A stretch of 64,000 bases of DNA, taken from positions 7,855,034 through 7,919,033 of the forward strand of contig CM072888.1 in the NCBI GenBank assembly GCA_037013685.1, read 5' to 3'. The translations under genes were made by a program, and so were the position numbers. The stretch's first letter is position 1. Every line of letters starts with the position of its first letter. Positions 24,061 to 38,700 of this stretch are shown here, piece by piece. The notes under the pieces were generated by a model, which searched no databases, had not been told where the DNA came from, and worked only from the letters and a program-made list of their open reading frames with translations. The stretch is from Acridotheres tristis (taxonomy: Eukaryota > Chordata > Aves > Passeriformes > Sturnidae).

Positions 24061-27000
24061 TTATCAAGGAATAAATCATGCAGTCCAGCATTTATACACC
24101 CAGGCAGCAAAAGCAGAGGTCTCCAGGTTCACACCTGAGTGAGTGCAGCAGGACTGCTGCTGCTGACACAGCGAGGCTTTGGAACTCCCACACACATCAC
24201 TGCAAACCATGGATATTTGTCACCTCTGTGCTTTTGGGCACTCCAGCTTTTACTCAAAAAAAAGTGTGAAATGTCTGAAGGTAGGAATCTCATCCTGCAG
24301 TTTCTCCAGTTATAAAGTTAAAATAATTTTCATCTTGCCAAATGCTGTGATTGTTCAAGTTACCTTGGGATTTATAGTTCAAACTCATCAGAAAAGCACA
24401 AAATATTTCTTTGCATAAGGGAGCTGTACCTTGGTGCACAGATAGTTAAAAGAAAAACTGTAGTTTTGAGCAAGTGCTTATGCAATTTCTGTAGACAACT
24501 GCCATTATCCTGTGAGGCACAAGCATTGCCAAATTATTAAACTAATTACAGATATTAAACTAAATATCAGTCTTCAAACCCTCTGTTGGCTTTTTTTCTT
24601 CCTTTGAAGCCTTTTTATTTTTTTATTTTTTTTTACTGTGGATACCTATAAAACTTTTAATTTGAATAATTTAGAAATTTGCATTTAATTTTATTATATT
24701 TCTTTTCATGTTACTGCAGTGTTGTCTTTGGGCTTTTAATTGATTTTTTTTTGTTATTGTCAAACACTTTGAAACTTCTGAAATGAACTGCATGAAAAGA
24801 ATAAGTAATGACCCAGTCTTAAGAGAAAACCAGTAATATTTTATTAAAGAGAATCTTTCACAGAATTAAATCTTGTGATTTTAGTATTTTTTGAGCAATT
24901 ACAATAGCGTTTGTAGCGGGTCTTATGGAAGTAACGTATCTGCATCTATAGAGCAGGCATAGAAAATTCTGCAAATACATGCCTTTGATCTAAATGACAG
25001 AAATAAATTTGCTAGGGACACGGTAGCATTAAGCATGTTTAAACTGACCCATATTTCTTGAAGTGCAGGTAGAGGATTTCTCCTTTTGATCAGGCCATTT
25101 GATTTAAAGTATAAATAAAATTAAGTTATGTGCATAACACATGTGATATAATTTGGCATATTAACTCTTATAGATGGAGGTTAATATTTTATCTATCCCC
25201 TATTTTTTTTTTTCCCTGTTCTGCAGTTAAATTTATCACAAGTCTGCAGGCATGACTTGCTGCTACCCATGGACACGAACAATTAAGTTTTCAGTCAGAC
25301 CTACACTGAGAGACTCTGATCCAACTGCACTCACTAAGCTTTTTGGTAGCTGCATTGATAAGGCAGGAAGAAGTTCATGTGCAAGAAATCTGAAGTGAAG
25401 GTGCAAATCTCATGCTTGGCTGGTATTTTGTTATCTAGGAATAAGTTGATCCTGAGTGGCATCAGAGCAGCTTTACACTCAGCGTTTCTGTTTCTTTTAA
25501 AACTATCCTAAATCCTTTGGACTCTTATCATTACAGGGAACTCAAATTTGTTAATGTTGTGATTCGAGTTACCATTTCATAAGTTTTAAGCAATTTTTCA
25601 GAAACTGTTCATTAATATTCAAAGCTTTTTAAAAAAAGTCATAGACTTGTGCCTAACGTTCAATAAGAGACACATTTTTGTTGCTTTTTATAGATCTGGA
25701 AGTTGGAGATGTGCTTTCTAGTTTAAAGCAGTCATTAAGGCCTTAAATCATTATGATAAAATTAGAATATTGAAAACACCATCAAACTGGTGTTCAGGTT
25801 TTTTTCCACATATCCAAAGGCTCTATGATTCTAAAATAAATTGCATATAAAGTAATGAAATAATCAGTCATCTTTTTTCAGTTAATCATTAAGCTACTGC
25901 AATTGATTTTGAGCACAGCATCCTGCTATGTGTACTCCTTGTTTGAATAGCACAAGGGTTGGCCATCTAGGTTTCTACAGAGCTATAGCATTTTAAACTC
26001 CTTTTAGAAAGGAGGCACACTAAATCTGACTGTTGTCAGACAGCTGAGTGCAATCTGACATGTTTAAAGAAGATGCTTCCATTGTCTGACCTTTCAGCTG
26101 GTAACTTCTGAGCTATTACTGCTTACCTATTGAGATACCCAGCATGCAGAGCTCCCACTCCACACTGTCAGATTATGGAGCTTTCCTTTTCTTCATTTTA
26201 CCAGAGTGCTCATGGTACTTTGGGTTTGAGCTTAAACACACGTGTTACAAGTATTCGGGCTTTTTGTGTAGGCTGAAAGACCTGGATGCTGCCCCAGGGA
26301 ATAATCAGAACAGGAATCTCTTATGACAAATGTCTAAGGACTCTTCTGATCCAATTCATACTTGACTAAATGGCTGTGTTGGGTGACATGCAGAAAATTA
26401 TTCCTCCAGTATTTCCAGTGCTAAGTATGCTGTAGGGCTGCAGGACTGTTACTGTTCTCCACCTCCTTGCCACCTTTTGCTTGTGGGTTCAGGCTGTGCT
26501 TGTGTGTATGTCTAGGCACAGTGTTAAATTTTGTAGACTTGCCAAGTTAGAAATTTGTGCAAGCACTCAAAGCGAGGAGGATAAAACATTTTTTGGAGCA
26601 ATTGTGAGCACACTCATTAGCCTAGTGAAGTCACAGAAGTGTGGTTATGGGGACAGGGACTGCAGCAGTCTCAATATGAGCTTGTTGTGAGGATATTTTT
26701 ATTTTTTTTTATTAAGAATATACAGATCCCAAAGAAATAGAAAAAATAATACTGGAGATACAAAACTGTGTTCCTGAAAGAATTACCAGCATGATACAGG
26801 AAGAGATTCTTGTATAAGACTTGATTTGTAATTATGGATCATAAGATCCTGTCTATACTCAGTTCTTAAATACATAATTCATGAGTAAAGCCTGAGTAAG
26901 TTTTTCAGCCAATAAAAACAACAGTGAAATTGGAATTTACGGAATTACGAGCACAATAAATTTGATGAACAGTTATAGCTTTTCAGTCTTTTTCTCCTTT

Positions 27001-29503
27001 AACAGAAGAGAGAGAATGAAGTTCTTACAACCTAAAAAGTAAAGTAGTTGTATTTCCACTTGAGAGCTTTTATGGGAAGATGCTGTTAGACACAAAGTGT
27101 AGAATAAGCAAAATTTAGGTGAGAATTAGTTTAATAGACATGATAATCTGAAACCTCATAGTGTTTAAACAGCAGAAGCCAATGAAGGAAAGCTCACAAA
27201 AATTTGAGGCAAAATTTCCAGTGCTTTTTCACAATGAAGAATTTGCTTGATGCTTTTCTATAGGCTGAAAGAACTTCCATACTGGTTTTATCTGTTTTCA
27301 GTACACATCAATGTTCAGAACACCTCAGTTCTTGCTCAAAGTTGGTTGTATGTTGCATGAATGCTACAGAGAGATAAAATTCTAACCATGAATGTGCTCT
27401 GCTGTTGATTAAATTTTAAAAATAACGGATATAAAGTGTATAGCTTGTTCAGAAAAGCCTTTGTTATAAGATTAGTCAAAGTTATATCAAATAGTGGTGA
27501 CAATTTCCTTAATGATCAAGAAACTTTACAGCAAGCTGGAAAGAAGGATGTGGGATAGTGAAGCACAGATGAATGAAAAACTTGGAAAAAGTTGTTGAAA
27601 TTCTCAACCATTTTTCTTAGTGTTTGCCTACAAGCATGGAATGTAAAAAAAAAAATTCATTTCAGAAGCTAAAATACTGATTAGACCAGCCAAAAATTAA
27701 GTGATTAAAATTGTGCTTTACAATCTCAAATCAACAATTCACTTTTCAGAAAGAATTTGAAAAATGCAAATCTCACTCAAATTTTTTCTGAAAGAATCAA
27801 AAGAAAAGAGGAATGATGGGTAGAATGGAAAGCAATAGGTGAGTCTCTCTTCGTATTTGAGTCTGGATGGTTTGAATATCGCTTGAAAGTCTTCAGAAGT
27901 CTTTTGAAAAGCTTCAGATGTCAAAATGGAAACACCTGAAGGCCTATTATCAAAATAATAGCCTCTACAGTCTGTGAACTTGGATAAAGAGAAATGACTC
28001 ATCTCCAATGATAGGGGACTGATGGATTCCACTGGCAGACAGTGACTTTCGTGACATGACTAGATAATAAGGGCTTTTATAAACTCCTTTGCCTATTTAA
28101 GGGCCTAAAAATGGATTTTGAATCACAGGCCAAGATCAGGCACCCAGAGATGGATTCCTTGCTATTTTTGAGAACTCTTGAGACTGCAGCTACGGATGGT
28201 ATCTATGCACACTCTTTACTTAAGTGGTAAAATATTCTGTCCTCTTTAGTGAACAAGGGAATAGCTATTCCTGTAATTTTTAATATAAGCTTAGAAAATG
28301 TAACTGACAGTGATAACCTCCGTGAACCATCCTGGAGACTCCAGGTATTCATTAAATAATAATCATTCTTTGTAGTGCATTAGCACAAGGAGCCTTAGCA
28401 ATGGACAATGAAGCTGTTCTGCCACTTAGTTAAAAAAACTCCCCTAGCAGAAAGACCTTCCAATTTAAATTCTCAATGTGACACAACAGTTGGATGGAGA
28501 AGATGATAGAGCAGGTAAAATGCTATAGGGGTGGATTTGGTAGTGTTTCATATTTAACTCATAACATAGAGATCTTCAAGAGCTTTTATAGATTTTGAAG
28601 TATGAGAATATGATTAAAAGAAAGGTATGTGCTCACAGATTTCAAAGAGAAATTCAGCCTGTTGGATTCATTGTATTCATGTGAGACCAAGTAAAATATC
28701 AAGCTCTTTTGAGTAAATATTTTATTCAGAATAATTAGAGTATTGTTTTACGAACATTAAAAGGCTTGCTAAAAGCTATGTCATTCATTATTATCGTTAA
28801 AAATATTGGTATTAGGTCTTTGGAATAATTACAAACAGCAATTCTTCATAAGACAAATGGGTAGGATTAAAAATAAGCACATACAAAGCTATTCATCAAT
28901 TAAATAAATCAGCCCATGCTATGAAAACTCCATGAAAAGATACCTTAGAGATTTAGTTAATATCAAGGCATTACTTATTACAGGAATGTTGATTGCTTGG
29001 ACACGATGAGAAGGAAATCGCAGAAGTATTGTCTAGATAAGATGAGAGGCTCATTTTCTTTTTAAAATACAGGAGAAGCAGGATGGACACCTAGACATTG
29101 TGATCTCTTTTTTGTTTTAGTGACTCTAATATGTGCAATAATCCACATTATCCTGCATAATAGCATACAGACATAGGATGGAATTGTCTGTTATGTGTTG
29201 GATTCTCCTGATACCACGATCACCCTAAAAAACCCTTCTGAACCCACCACCCTTTAATTTTCAAGTGTTTCATTTTGTGGCCCTGTTTAAGCTATTTCTC
29301 ACCCAAAAATCTGGTGCCTTTGGAGAGGCAGGTCTTTTTTCACCAAGAGTGCTGGAGATCAGTAGGTCTGGCTGTAGGCACTGGAGTGATGTCCAGCAGT
29401 CTCCAAGGCATCAGAGACCAAGTCAGTTTTAAGAAAAGCATGCAGCATGTCTGACTTTGTGCTTTGTGGAGCTTGAGAAAGCAAATAAATATTACTAGCC
29501 TGG
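24061..29503. other. AT-rich unique sequence, no recognised gene
   Basis: These 5.4 kb are among the most AT-rich of the window, with T runs at 24600-24635 and 26697-26710. No repeat family, tRNA or exon was recognised. The longest frame, 97 codons at 27739-28032 on the minus strand, is rich in S and F and looks like chance. Confidence 0.6.
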
Positions 29504-30226
29504 GTGGTGGGGCAATGCCAGACTGACCAGACAGCGTTTATCACCTTCAGTGGCACTCGTCACTGTATCAGCCCTCTGAAAGAAGCTGGGGACACCGGTG
29601 TTGTAGTGACACCCCAGAACAGAGAGAGGAGAAAAATGGTAGCTGAGGAGGAGCCAAGGGCCACCTCCAGCTTCCCTGCACAGTGTGACACCCTCACCAA
29701 GTCCCTTCTGTCCCCCAGCACTTCTCAGCTGCTATCCTTTCTCCTGTTGTGTCCCAGGCTCCAGTTATCTCTGGGCTGTGTGAAGAGTCTCACTGAGATC
29801 CTCTGGGCACATTGTCTGCAGGGAAACTTCAGAGACCAAAGCTCCTGTGCTGAGCAGCCTGTGAAGAGAGTTACACATTCACCTGAGATGGAAACCTGCT
29901 CTCTTAGTGTTCCACCAGCAAGTGGAACACGAAGCTGGAAAGTCAGAGAGCTTGCTTTGCTGTGGCAGGTTACCCTCATTATCACTGCAGGGTTAGTAAA
30001 TTATAAATATCTACCCATTAGGAGAGGAAAACTCAAACACAAGCTCTGTTATTTCTGCTGGGCTTGCTATTATTTTATTATTTCTAATCGTGTAAACAGT
30101 AATATTTCAAAAGTAAAATATGTTCATAGTGCATGTAACTTCACAAAGCAGCATCTTCTGCTACATACAAAGGAGCAATCCCAGCTTGTCAAGTCTGAGT
30201 TTGTGCTCACTGCATGCAGCCCCTAA
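29504..30226 (+). other. Longest open frame in the window (240 codons), unassigned
   Basis: The frame is open from 29504 to TAA at 30224, but it begins at GTG. The first in-frame ATG is at 29636, leaving about 196 codons. The first 480 bases are clearly richer in G+C than the flanks, and the last third is AT-rich, so a compositional accident explains only part of its length. The predicted peptide has a hydrophobic stretch near residues 75-90 (SQLLSFLLLCP) and another near 155-165, but no domain that I recognise. It does not resemble CR1. It might be a chance frame, an unrecognised repeat's coding relic or a lineage-specific exon. The minus strand is also open for 86 codons (29985-29725), which argues for chance. 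Confidence 0.2.
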
Positions 30227-30955
30227 ACTGAAAAAGACCAAACTTTAAGTTGGAAATGCGTCACTTCCCCGTATCCATTCCCCAGCTCGTTTCTAATGAG
30301 AATGAAAGACAGCTGGATAACGTGGAAAACCTGTGGTATACATGCTGCAGGGACTGCTGATGGAGCTCTGCTTCCTGCAGTGTGTGCACCCTGGCAAAGT
30401 GTCTGCCATGAAGTATGTGTTTGCTGAAAGGTCTGCAGAGTCACCTATATACATCTAAATAGGGATATAAATAGGAAATCAGGTTGGGTGCTGTGTGCAG
30501 GCTTTATTTAGAAAAAAAAAAAGAAAAAAAACCAAACCCAAACAGACTGAGAAGAAAAAGAGCTTTTCACTGTCTCGAGCCTGATGCTGGCCAAGATCCA
30601 GAGAGATCCCTGCTGCTGGCTGAAATTGGAGCTCTGTCAGTCTACACTAAATTGTGTCTGGTGGCTGTAGCCCTGGATGGCCCTTCCTAGAGCTACAGGT
30701 CATCCTGATTTGGGAGTGTCCATCTTCTTCTGCTTGGCCTCATTCCCTACATTAATGGCTAAGAGGAAGAATGGTGTAAGAGTCATTTTGAGATCCTAGG
30801 CAATCTGAAAATCTGCCTGAGACTTTCCCTTTTTCCCGTTTCCACTGAGAAAGCCCTTTCGTTGGCAATGGTGCACTTGGACTTCCTTTTGCATTTCAAG
30901 ATTAATAATAATTTCTTAGAGCATGCAGTGAGGAGGAATTAACTTTTGCTTTTCA

Positions 30956-31026
30956 TAAATATATAGTACATTTTTAATCTGCACGTTTACAAAAAATATA
31001 TAGCATTTTTAATGTACACATTTACA
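30956..31026 (+). repeat. Imperfect tandem duplication, unit about 36 bases
   Basis: Copy one, 30956-30991, and copy two, 30992-31026, share the order aaatatatag, catttttaat, then cacgtttaca or cacatttaca. They differ at several positions, so the duplication is older than the one at 7595. Confidence 0.75.
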
Positions 31027-32775
31027 TAAAGATTTTTTTAAAACCTTTTTTTTTAATACCAAAGACTGTTGATGCTTGATAATGTAAACAACCAGAAAAA
31101 AACTTCATAAAAATTCCCTTATATGATGAAAATGTATATAAAAAAGTATTCCAGGAAAATATATCTTATTTCTTTGCAAATCTGGACCTACAAAATCTAC
31201 CTTAAGAATATACAACTTTGAGAATAGATTGAAGTCTGAGGGGCAAATCAAGGCCCTGCCTTCTTCAAAGACTGATTTTAGGCTGCATTTGTCTTCAAGT
31301 CTTCTGTAATATATATAAATTTACTGCTATATAATCAGGGTGATTTGAGATTTGAGTGCTGCAAAAAGTGAGTAAAACCTCTGTGTCTTGGCTTACTTTA
31401 CATTTTCAGTTCTTTTCTTGTGACAAGAAGGCATAACTATATAAAATGTCATGCTGGCAGAACACAAGCATGCTGTTTTGTGATGGGATCACAGTCAGTA
31501 GTCTTGGCTTTACATTTTTGAATCTGAATGTGCAGAGCTCAAAATACAGGTTTATTAGGAATCATCAATCCCAGTTTATGCAAAGAGCAGACAGTTCCTT
31601 TATGGTGGAGTCTGCTTGCTAGTCTGTTACACAGCCAGGAATAGCTGAAGAACAAGTAGGAGACAAATTAGGAAGTTTGATTCTTGAAGTAAGTGGAAGT
31701 ATCCAAAAATATTCTCCATATCTCAGGCAGTTAACAAGAGCAAAGGCAGTACAAAGCACATCCTTCTGAGAAGCCTGGCTCCTGAGGACAGCTTCTACCT
31801 CTTCTGGAGGGAGAATGATGCTCTCTGAACTCCTCTTCACACTATGGCATGTGCTTGTGTGAAGGCAGAAGGGTCCTGCCAGCCCTCAGCTCAGGAGAGT
31901 TGACCTCTGCATTTTGCTTCACCCGTTCACCCTACTCAAAAAAACCCTACATCATCCTGCCCCACACTGCAGGAACTCTGTGCTTGATGTCCGTTTAATT
32001 TCATTACATCCTAATGTCTAATTATATCCTAATAACCTTATCATTTGTACTCTAGCTTGTACAACTTTTGTGGTTTTCCCCTCTGGCTGTGATTGCTCTC
32101 TTCATATAGCTCATAAATAAGCTGTTGGCAATATGAAATTATGTAGGCACTAGGAGTGCTTATCTCTACAGTGTATAAAGGAATTCTGTAGAAATAGCTC
32201 TTGTGTAGATGTTAAACTAAGTGCTGATAGTTCTCACTTTTTATTTTTAATATCTGGTAGCTCACTGTAAGATGTTCCTGTAGAAATTGTGAGTTCCTTC
32301 ACATAAAACGTGGAATTAATTTTTCTACTGTAGAAATGACGTCAAAAATATTAGAAATACTTAATGCTGTCAATAATAAGAGCAAAGAATTAGGAAAGAA
32401 GAGGAAAAATACTTAAAAGCTCTTCCAGCTCCTGTTGTGCCAATCCATCTGTATATTCTTTATTACATTTACGGTACTTTGTCCAAATTCCAGGAGGTGT
32501 AATTTCCATCAAAGATTTTTCCATAACACAGTACTTACTATCAGAGAAAATTCCTTCTCTATGTTTTCACTTTCTTTTCCCACTATATTATTAGCTGTAC
32601 TTCTGGAGCAGCACTCACAATGAAGTAATACTCTTCTTTCCAATTCTTCTTTCCACAAAAATCCATCATTGTGTTGCATTCTTAGTATTTCCTTAGGTGT
32701 TTACTTCTCTGTGGTTTAGATATGAAGACAAATTTTCCAGCTGTATTAAGGTATTCTGTGATGTTTTGCCACCCC

Positions 32776-32792
32776 AAAAAAAAAAAAAAAAA
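32776..32792 (+). repeat. Poly-A tract (17 A)
   Basis: A pure A run preceded by accccc-like sequence. No AATAAA signal or retrocopy body lies to its left, so I regard it as a simple repeat. Confidence 0.85.
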
Positions 32793-35700
32793 TCCGTAAG
32801 GTTTACCATGAGGATGTTCCCAAGATTAAGGAACATCCTTATGGAATGCCTGAACAGCAGATTATGTTGTGTAGTTGATATGCATCTTAATTTCTTTCAA
32901 GATCAGAGCTTTTGATCAATTTCTGAATGAACCTTGATCAGCTGTAAAACTACCCTGAGTTTCTCACTGAGTTCTCAGGCAACCAGACTGCTTTTTGAAA
33001 TCTGTGTATTTCCACTAATTCTTTGGAACAGGTCTTTTTCCTGTCTCGTGCTCATAGAACATACAGAGCTCATGTCTGCCGAGTATTTCATATGCGCACA
33101 GCTCCTTTTTCCATATATGTTTTTTAATGAAACAAAACATAAATTCTGAAGCTAGTGCTGTGAGAGGTTTTGTTATATGAACAACCCCTTCATTAAAGAT
33201 AATATTTAATTTTTATTGCAAACTTTCATTTGCAAAGAAATTTTTGCCTGTTTCTTCTCAGAGTACTTTGTGTGTTATAGGTGGCAAATTGATTGACTCT
33301 TGGGCAATTTATTTTTCATTTGTGCAGAATTAGTATTATTCATGTCAACTCTGGAAATCCTTTAATAATCTGATGATAATACTACACAATACTTATTTTA
33401 ATACAATATTTTCTGCCAAACAAAACAGTATTCACAACATGAGGACAGAGAGAAGGCCAGCCTTAGAACAATACAGATTCTTTTCTTTAAATAGATTGTA
33501 TCTTCAGTGCTTTATTTCACTGTTGCATTTCCAAAGATGGAGCAGGTAACACAGTAACACATTTAGCTATGTTTGCCCAAGGGAGTAAATTCCTGAACTT
33601 GCTCTGTCAGAAAAGTCAGATGTAATGTTTAGGGTAGAAGTTAAAACTGACTCTATGTGATAAAACTGAGGCACTTGACCCAAAATCTACTCCTAAATAA
33701 TCTCTTGAATAATCCCTGAATAAACAGTGCTTCTGTATAAAAATACAAAGGGGTAAGTTATAATAGGGCTACTTTACTTGTGAAGTCCAGTGTCTTGTGG
33801 ACATTTTGTTGTTGCTGTGTCTGGAAACCTTGAAAGAAAGAAAAATTCAATCTACTTCTGAATATAGGGATCCTATCATCTTAACAAAGCTGTGAAATCA
33901 CCTGCAATCAAACAACAAATCCTTTGAAAAGTTATTTGTTGTTCTTGGACACAATAAACGACATTTTCAGAACCATTAAGTTTTCAAGTGAATTAAGACA
34001 AAGAGTTGAGTGAGCCAAATGAGAGCTGCTTACACTGGTGTTTTATGGGATAATGATCTTTCTTCAAGTCTGATAAAACATTTATGGAGTTGCTCACCAT
34101 AATGTTACTAACGTAGTTGATAGTTAAAGAAGAAGCAGAGTATCAGAGAAAATAACCATTGTCCTAGAGCAACTATGTTTTGCTGTCTGAATTCCAGATA
34201 CTTGGTAAATGATCTATGAAGCTATTGCTAATTATTTTATGGAGTTATCTATAGCTTTAATCACAAAATTAATTAGTGTTATAGCTGTATGTTTGTGTAA
34301 TGTAAGATTATCCTTTTCCCTATTCCCATATAGAGGGGAGTTACTGCAATTTAATACATGTCTATGTGCTTTCAAATTATATTACCAAAGGGTAATGCTT
34401 TACAGTTTATCTCAGATTCCAAGCCATGCTTCAGTGCCTTCACCTGGCTCCTCAAATAAAGGGCAGTCAGTGCCTGTGGAAGATGGCTGGAAGGAGATAT
34501 CACCTCTTCCTCCAGAGACCATGCCATGGGTCCTTAGGGGTAGAACTGAATGCAGCTTTAATTGGTGAAAGGGAGGTAAAACTGAAATGAAGTACTAGAA
34601 ATCTGTTAAATTCCATTACTTTTACTTTTGGAAACTCTCTCCCTAGTTCAGCTGCTCTTATTGAGACCAACTTGTCATTGAAGAAATTTATCTCATTTTG
34701 TCAGCTCTTCATTTTCGCATTTGCAATCTTCTGGTTAATATATTCTGTACGAGTCCTACGGCATTTGACTACACAACTATATCACTGAGAAGGGTTTTCT
34801 CTATTTTTTAACATGTAACATTGTCCTGTATATTTTCACTTAATATCCCTCATGCACTTCTGATAAAGTAAAAATGCCACCAAAAGCAATGAACAAAACC
34901 CCAGTTATACAAGACCACTCCAAACATCTGGAAGCAGAACACCTAATAACAGAACATAAAGAGCAGAACATTGATTTTCTGTAATTCACCAGTTGGCATA
35001 TCAGCAGAAAGCAGAAACTTACTGAATGAATTGTCCAATTTTCTTTCCCTTGTCCCTACCCTATTTCAGAATAGGTGTTTCAAAACTATTGATTTGCATA
35101 TGCTTGAAGTGCACTATTGCCTGAAGAACTCGTTCATTAGGACAAAGCAAAACCACTCTTCCAGTAAACACTGTCTGGGCTATTTAGAATAGACACTGAG
35201 CAAGTGCAAGAAGTCCTGTATCAAAATTCAGCTTAGGTATTTTCTCCTAAACTGTGTAATCTGTAGTGATTGAAGTTGTACTGAATCAGTAAATGCCTTT
35301 ATTCCTGCCCAAAGGCTTTTTGGGACTACTGCCTAACAATCAGTTCCAACCAGCCAATTGCTTTTTGGCATTTTTTTTTTTTTTGCACATTAGAAAGTAG
35401 CCAATTAAAAGCTGATTCCTTGAGAAAAAAAAAGAGGAAATATAACACCTGCTTAGTAAATGGCATTAAATAGCACTAAAGTAAGGATGTATTTAAAGTG
35501 AGAACGTATGAACACAGATGTGCTTTTCTTTATGTGAATTGCTAATAATGTTTCTAAGACTTTTGGGAAACTTGCCTTTGTTGATCAGTTCATCAAAGAG
35601 TTAAAAGAACAAAATTGTGAGAGAGTTTTGCTTCACATCAATCATTTGCTTCAGAATTTGAAGATCACTCTTCCCTTTTAATCAGCACATGGAATATATT

Positions 35701-38700
35701 CTCTTTTCTTGGAGAGGGCAATTTGTTCATTACTAATTGAAGTAGACTAATTATAAATGATTAGCATTTGAAGAAGGCTTTTAACTGCTATATAAGACCA
35801 GTTCAGTGTGCATTTCTCTGCACTTCTCATGAGTGTAACTTAAAATACATGATTCAATAAAGGCCTCAGTATAAAATAGGATTAAATGTACTTATAAGTC
35901 TTTAGCAGTCATTTCTGCTGGTCTTTAATCCTAAACCAAATGATGCTAAATATGCAGAATCACAAAAGACAGAAATCAGGTAATTCAGAATAAACATGCT
36001 TGCTTTCTGTGACGTATTCCTACTAGTTTTCCAAGTACCATTTTACTGCAAATACTGTTTCACAAAGAGTATTAAAAACACTTTAAGCTTTTAGTTTAAA
36101 ATGGAGAGCAACTCAAGAGGTAATACTGATCCTGTAAATCCAGACAAAAAGAGTCAGAGAAATTTACTCTGCAAAGAATTGGACAAATTTTATACTTGCT
36201 TGGAGTAGCAGTAGCAACATTGACGGACGCATCAGTTTAGAATAAAACCATCAAAATAAATTATTTGCATAGCTACATATGTTTAGAACAGAAATAGGCT
36301 TGTTAGCTCATCATCTTTCTCCTTGTTTGCTGGTTATGACAATAGATTCTGCATTACTCTTCATAGTTTTCAACCTGTGAACATGAACGTGACTCTTGCT
36401 TTTAGAACAACTCACGTTAGCCAGGCTAGGACAGGGAGAAGATCAAAAGGAAGAAGTGAAATGACTTTTTGGTAGAAGCCCTTCTGAGACCAGTTTTTCT
36501 CTTGGTGAAAAGATTCTTCACTTGACTTTTCCATTTTGTCCTGTGCAACTTGTGACTGTTCTTCAGACTCGATCTTCTTTATGAAGGCCTCTTTCACTAA
36601 AAAAAATTCCTTATAATTCCCCCTCTCCTTCCCATGAGGCATTTTAGGACCAGCTTGGAACATGAACAAGGACAGTCTCAAGCATGAACAAGGTGTCTCC
36701 CCCATAAGAACATCCCTACACAGCATTATAAATATGAGAGTTGTGCATTTGTATGAGGGATGTTCATTGATGCTCTGAGGCTTCATAATAAGGGAATTTT
36801 TTTTATGAATGGGGTGGAGAATGATGGGGATATTTTTTTACTTTGTCACCTGAGAGGTAGAGCAGTTAAAATATGGAGACTGAGACAATAAGTAATTTGG
36901 AGTTCCTGCTGCTGAATTATTGGAAATTGCTGAATAGGGAATTGGATGGGGCCATGATCTTCTTGGCATGAGGAATAAACACAAGTAGATTGTGTTTCAT
37001 ACAAAAAAGTGACCCATGAGTAGAAGAATCAAAAGAGAATGGTGACATGGATACAACTTCGTAGTAGAAGACCAGCCTTTGCAGCAGCATTTTAATAAGT
37101 GGGGAGAGATGAAATATGTCTTGTATTTATAAACAAACATAACAGAGAAATGCTGGTCAGTCAGATTAAAAAATGGTGCGAGTATCAAGATGCCTATTTT
37201 TTGAATTTGAAATGTTGATATCTGGTCACTCATAAAAAGATGTTAGAGACACAAGGAGGCAGTGGGTCTGGGATGCTGAGGTAGGGCTGTTAGTTGCTTT
37301 AAAGAAGTAAATTTAAATTTGCAGGTAAGGGTAGCCAGAGATTATTTAAAGGCAAGAATGAAGGAGACAAAAGTATTTTGGATTTTCCACCAAGATCCAC
37401 AATAAAATCTAGAAGGATCTGTAGAAGAAAGAGAGCAGGAAAAAATTATCATAGTGCAGAGTCAGAGAAGCCAAATGGGGACTGATTTCAAGAGTAACTT
37501 AGCTTTATTGTAGGGAGCTGGCAGTTCAAGGCAGGACACAGAGTGCTATTTCTGAGTGTAAAGAGATGAAATAAAGAGGAGAAATGGCAGTTAAAGAGGC
37601 TGAGGGTGGGACAAGTGTGTTTGTGCTGTGACGTGAGAGGATGGGAAAGTAAGGCAAAGATTAAAAGAGGGAATAAAAACAGAGACTAGCAAAATCTGAA
37701 GTTACTGCTCCATTTTTGCCATAGGTAAAAGGAAAGTAAGTAGCAGAGAGTAAGGACAAAAGACTGATAAAAGAAATCAGGGAGGACTGAAATATGTTCT
37801 AGAAATGTGTCACAGATGTTTCTTGAATCACCAGACGATGATCGTTCTGCCTACTGAGGATGATGAAAGTAGGCAGGTCCAGATATTACAGGACAGACTG
37901 AATCATTCTACACTGCTCTGATGTAGGCTGCCTTGTTTTCTGGCTAAGGCATTGTGGAGGGAAGCTGGGGCTTGAATTCCTTGCAGCTAGGCTGAGGTGG
38001 ATCTGGACACACATGTTTCTGCATGAGTCAAAAATTACCCAAGATGAGTGTCAGCTAAACCACTGAGTGACTTTTGGAGAAGGCAGTGGGTTAAACCTGT
38101 GGGTCAAGTGTGCCACGAGTGGGTGTGTGAACATGCTCTGAGCAAGAAAATGAAAGTCTAAACACCTAAACATTATCCTGTCAATTTTTCTTACTCTGCT
38201 GGCATTGAAACAGGGTGAAATTGAGACAAGTAAATGCAGAAATAAGGTTTCAAATCAAAATCAGATAGTCAGTGTTTGCAAAGCCCTATTGTTAAAGGAG
38301 AAAATGGGCAGAAACTTCTTGGATCACAGAGCTGAAGTCAGATATCCAAAGTCACATCTCTTTCTGAAGTCTGAGTCCCTTTAAAAATTGGTTTAGTCTT
38401 TTCTTTTCATCCCTTTCTTCAGAACTGATCTGCCATTTCTATGTGCTCTTGTTCACGTTAGTAACTGCAGAGATGTTGATTTTCCACACAAGAAGATGTT
38501 GGGGATGCCCCTCTTTTCCTTCTCCCTTGTAGAAAAGTACCCAGTACAGCATATCAAGAGTAATGAGATTTTTGTATCATTATATAGATAGAAGTACATT
38601 TTAGCTCTGTTATCTACCAATGTTGCTATCTTTTGCACAGGTGCTCTCTGCACAAACTAAAACTAACTGTAGGAAAATGTGCTATAAAGATTCTCCTTTA

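Noticed and set aside
36412..36786. 124-codon minus-strand ATG frame
   Set aside because: It has no domain, signal peptide or splice context, and its length is within reach of chance in 64 kb.
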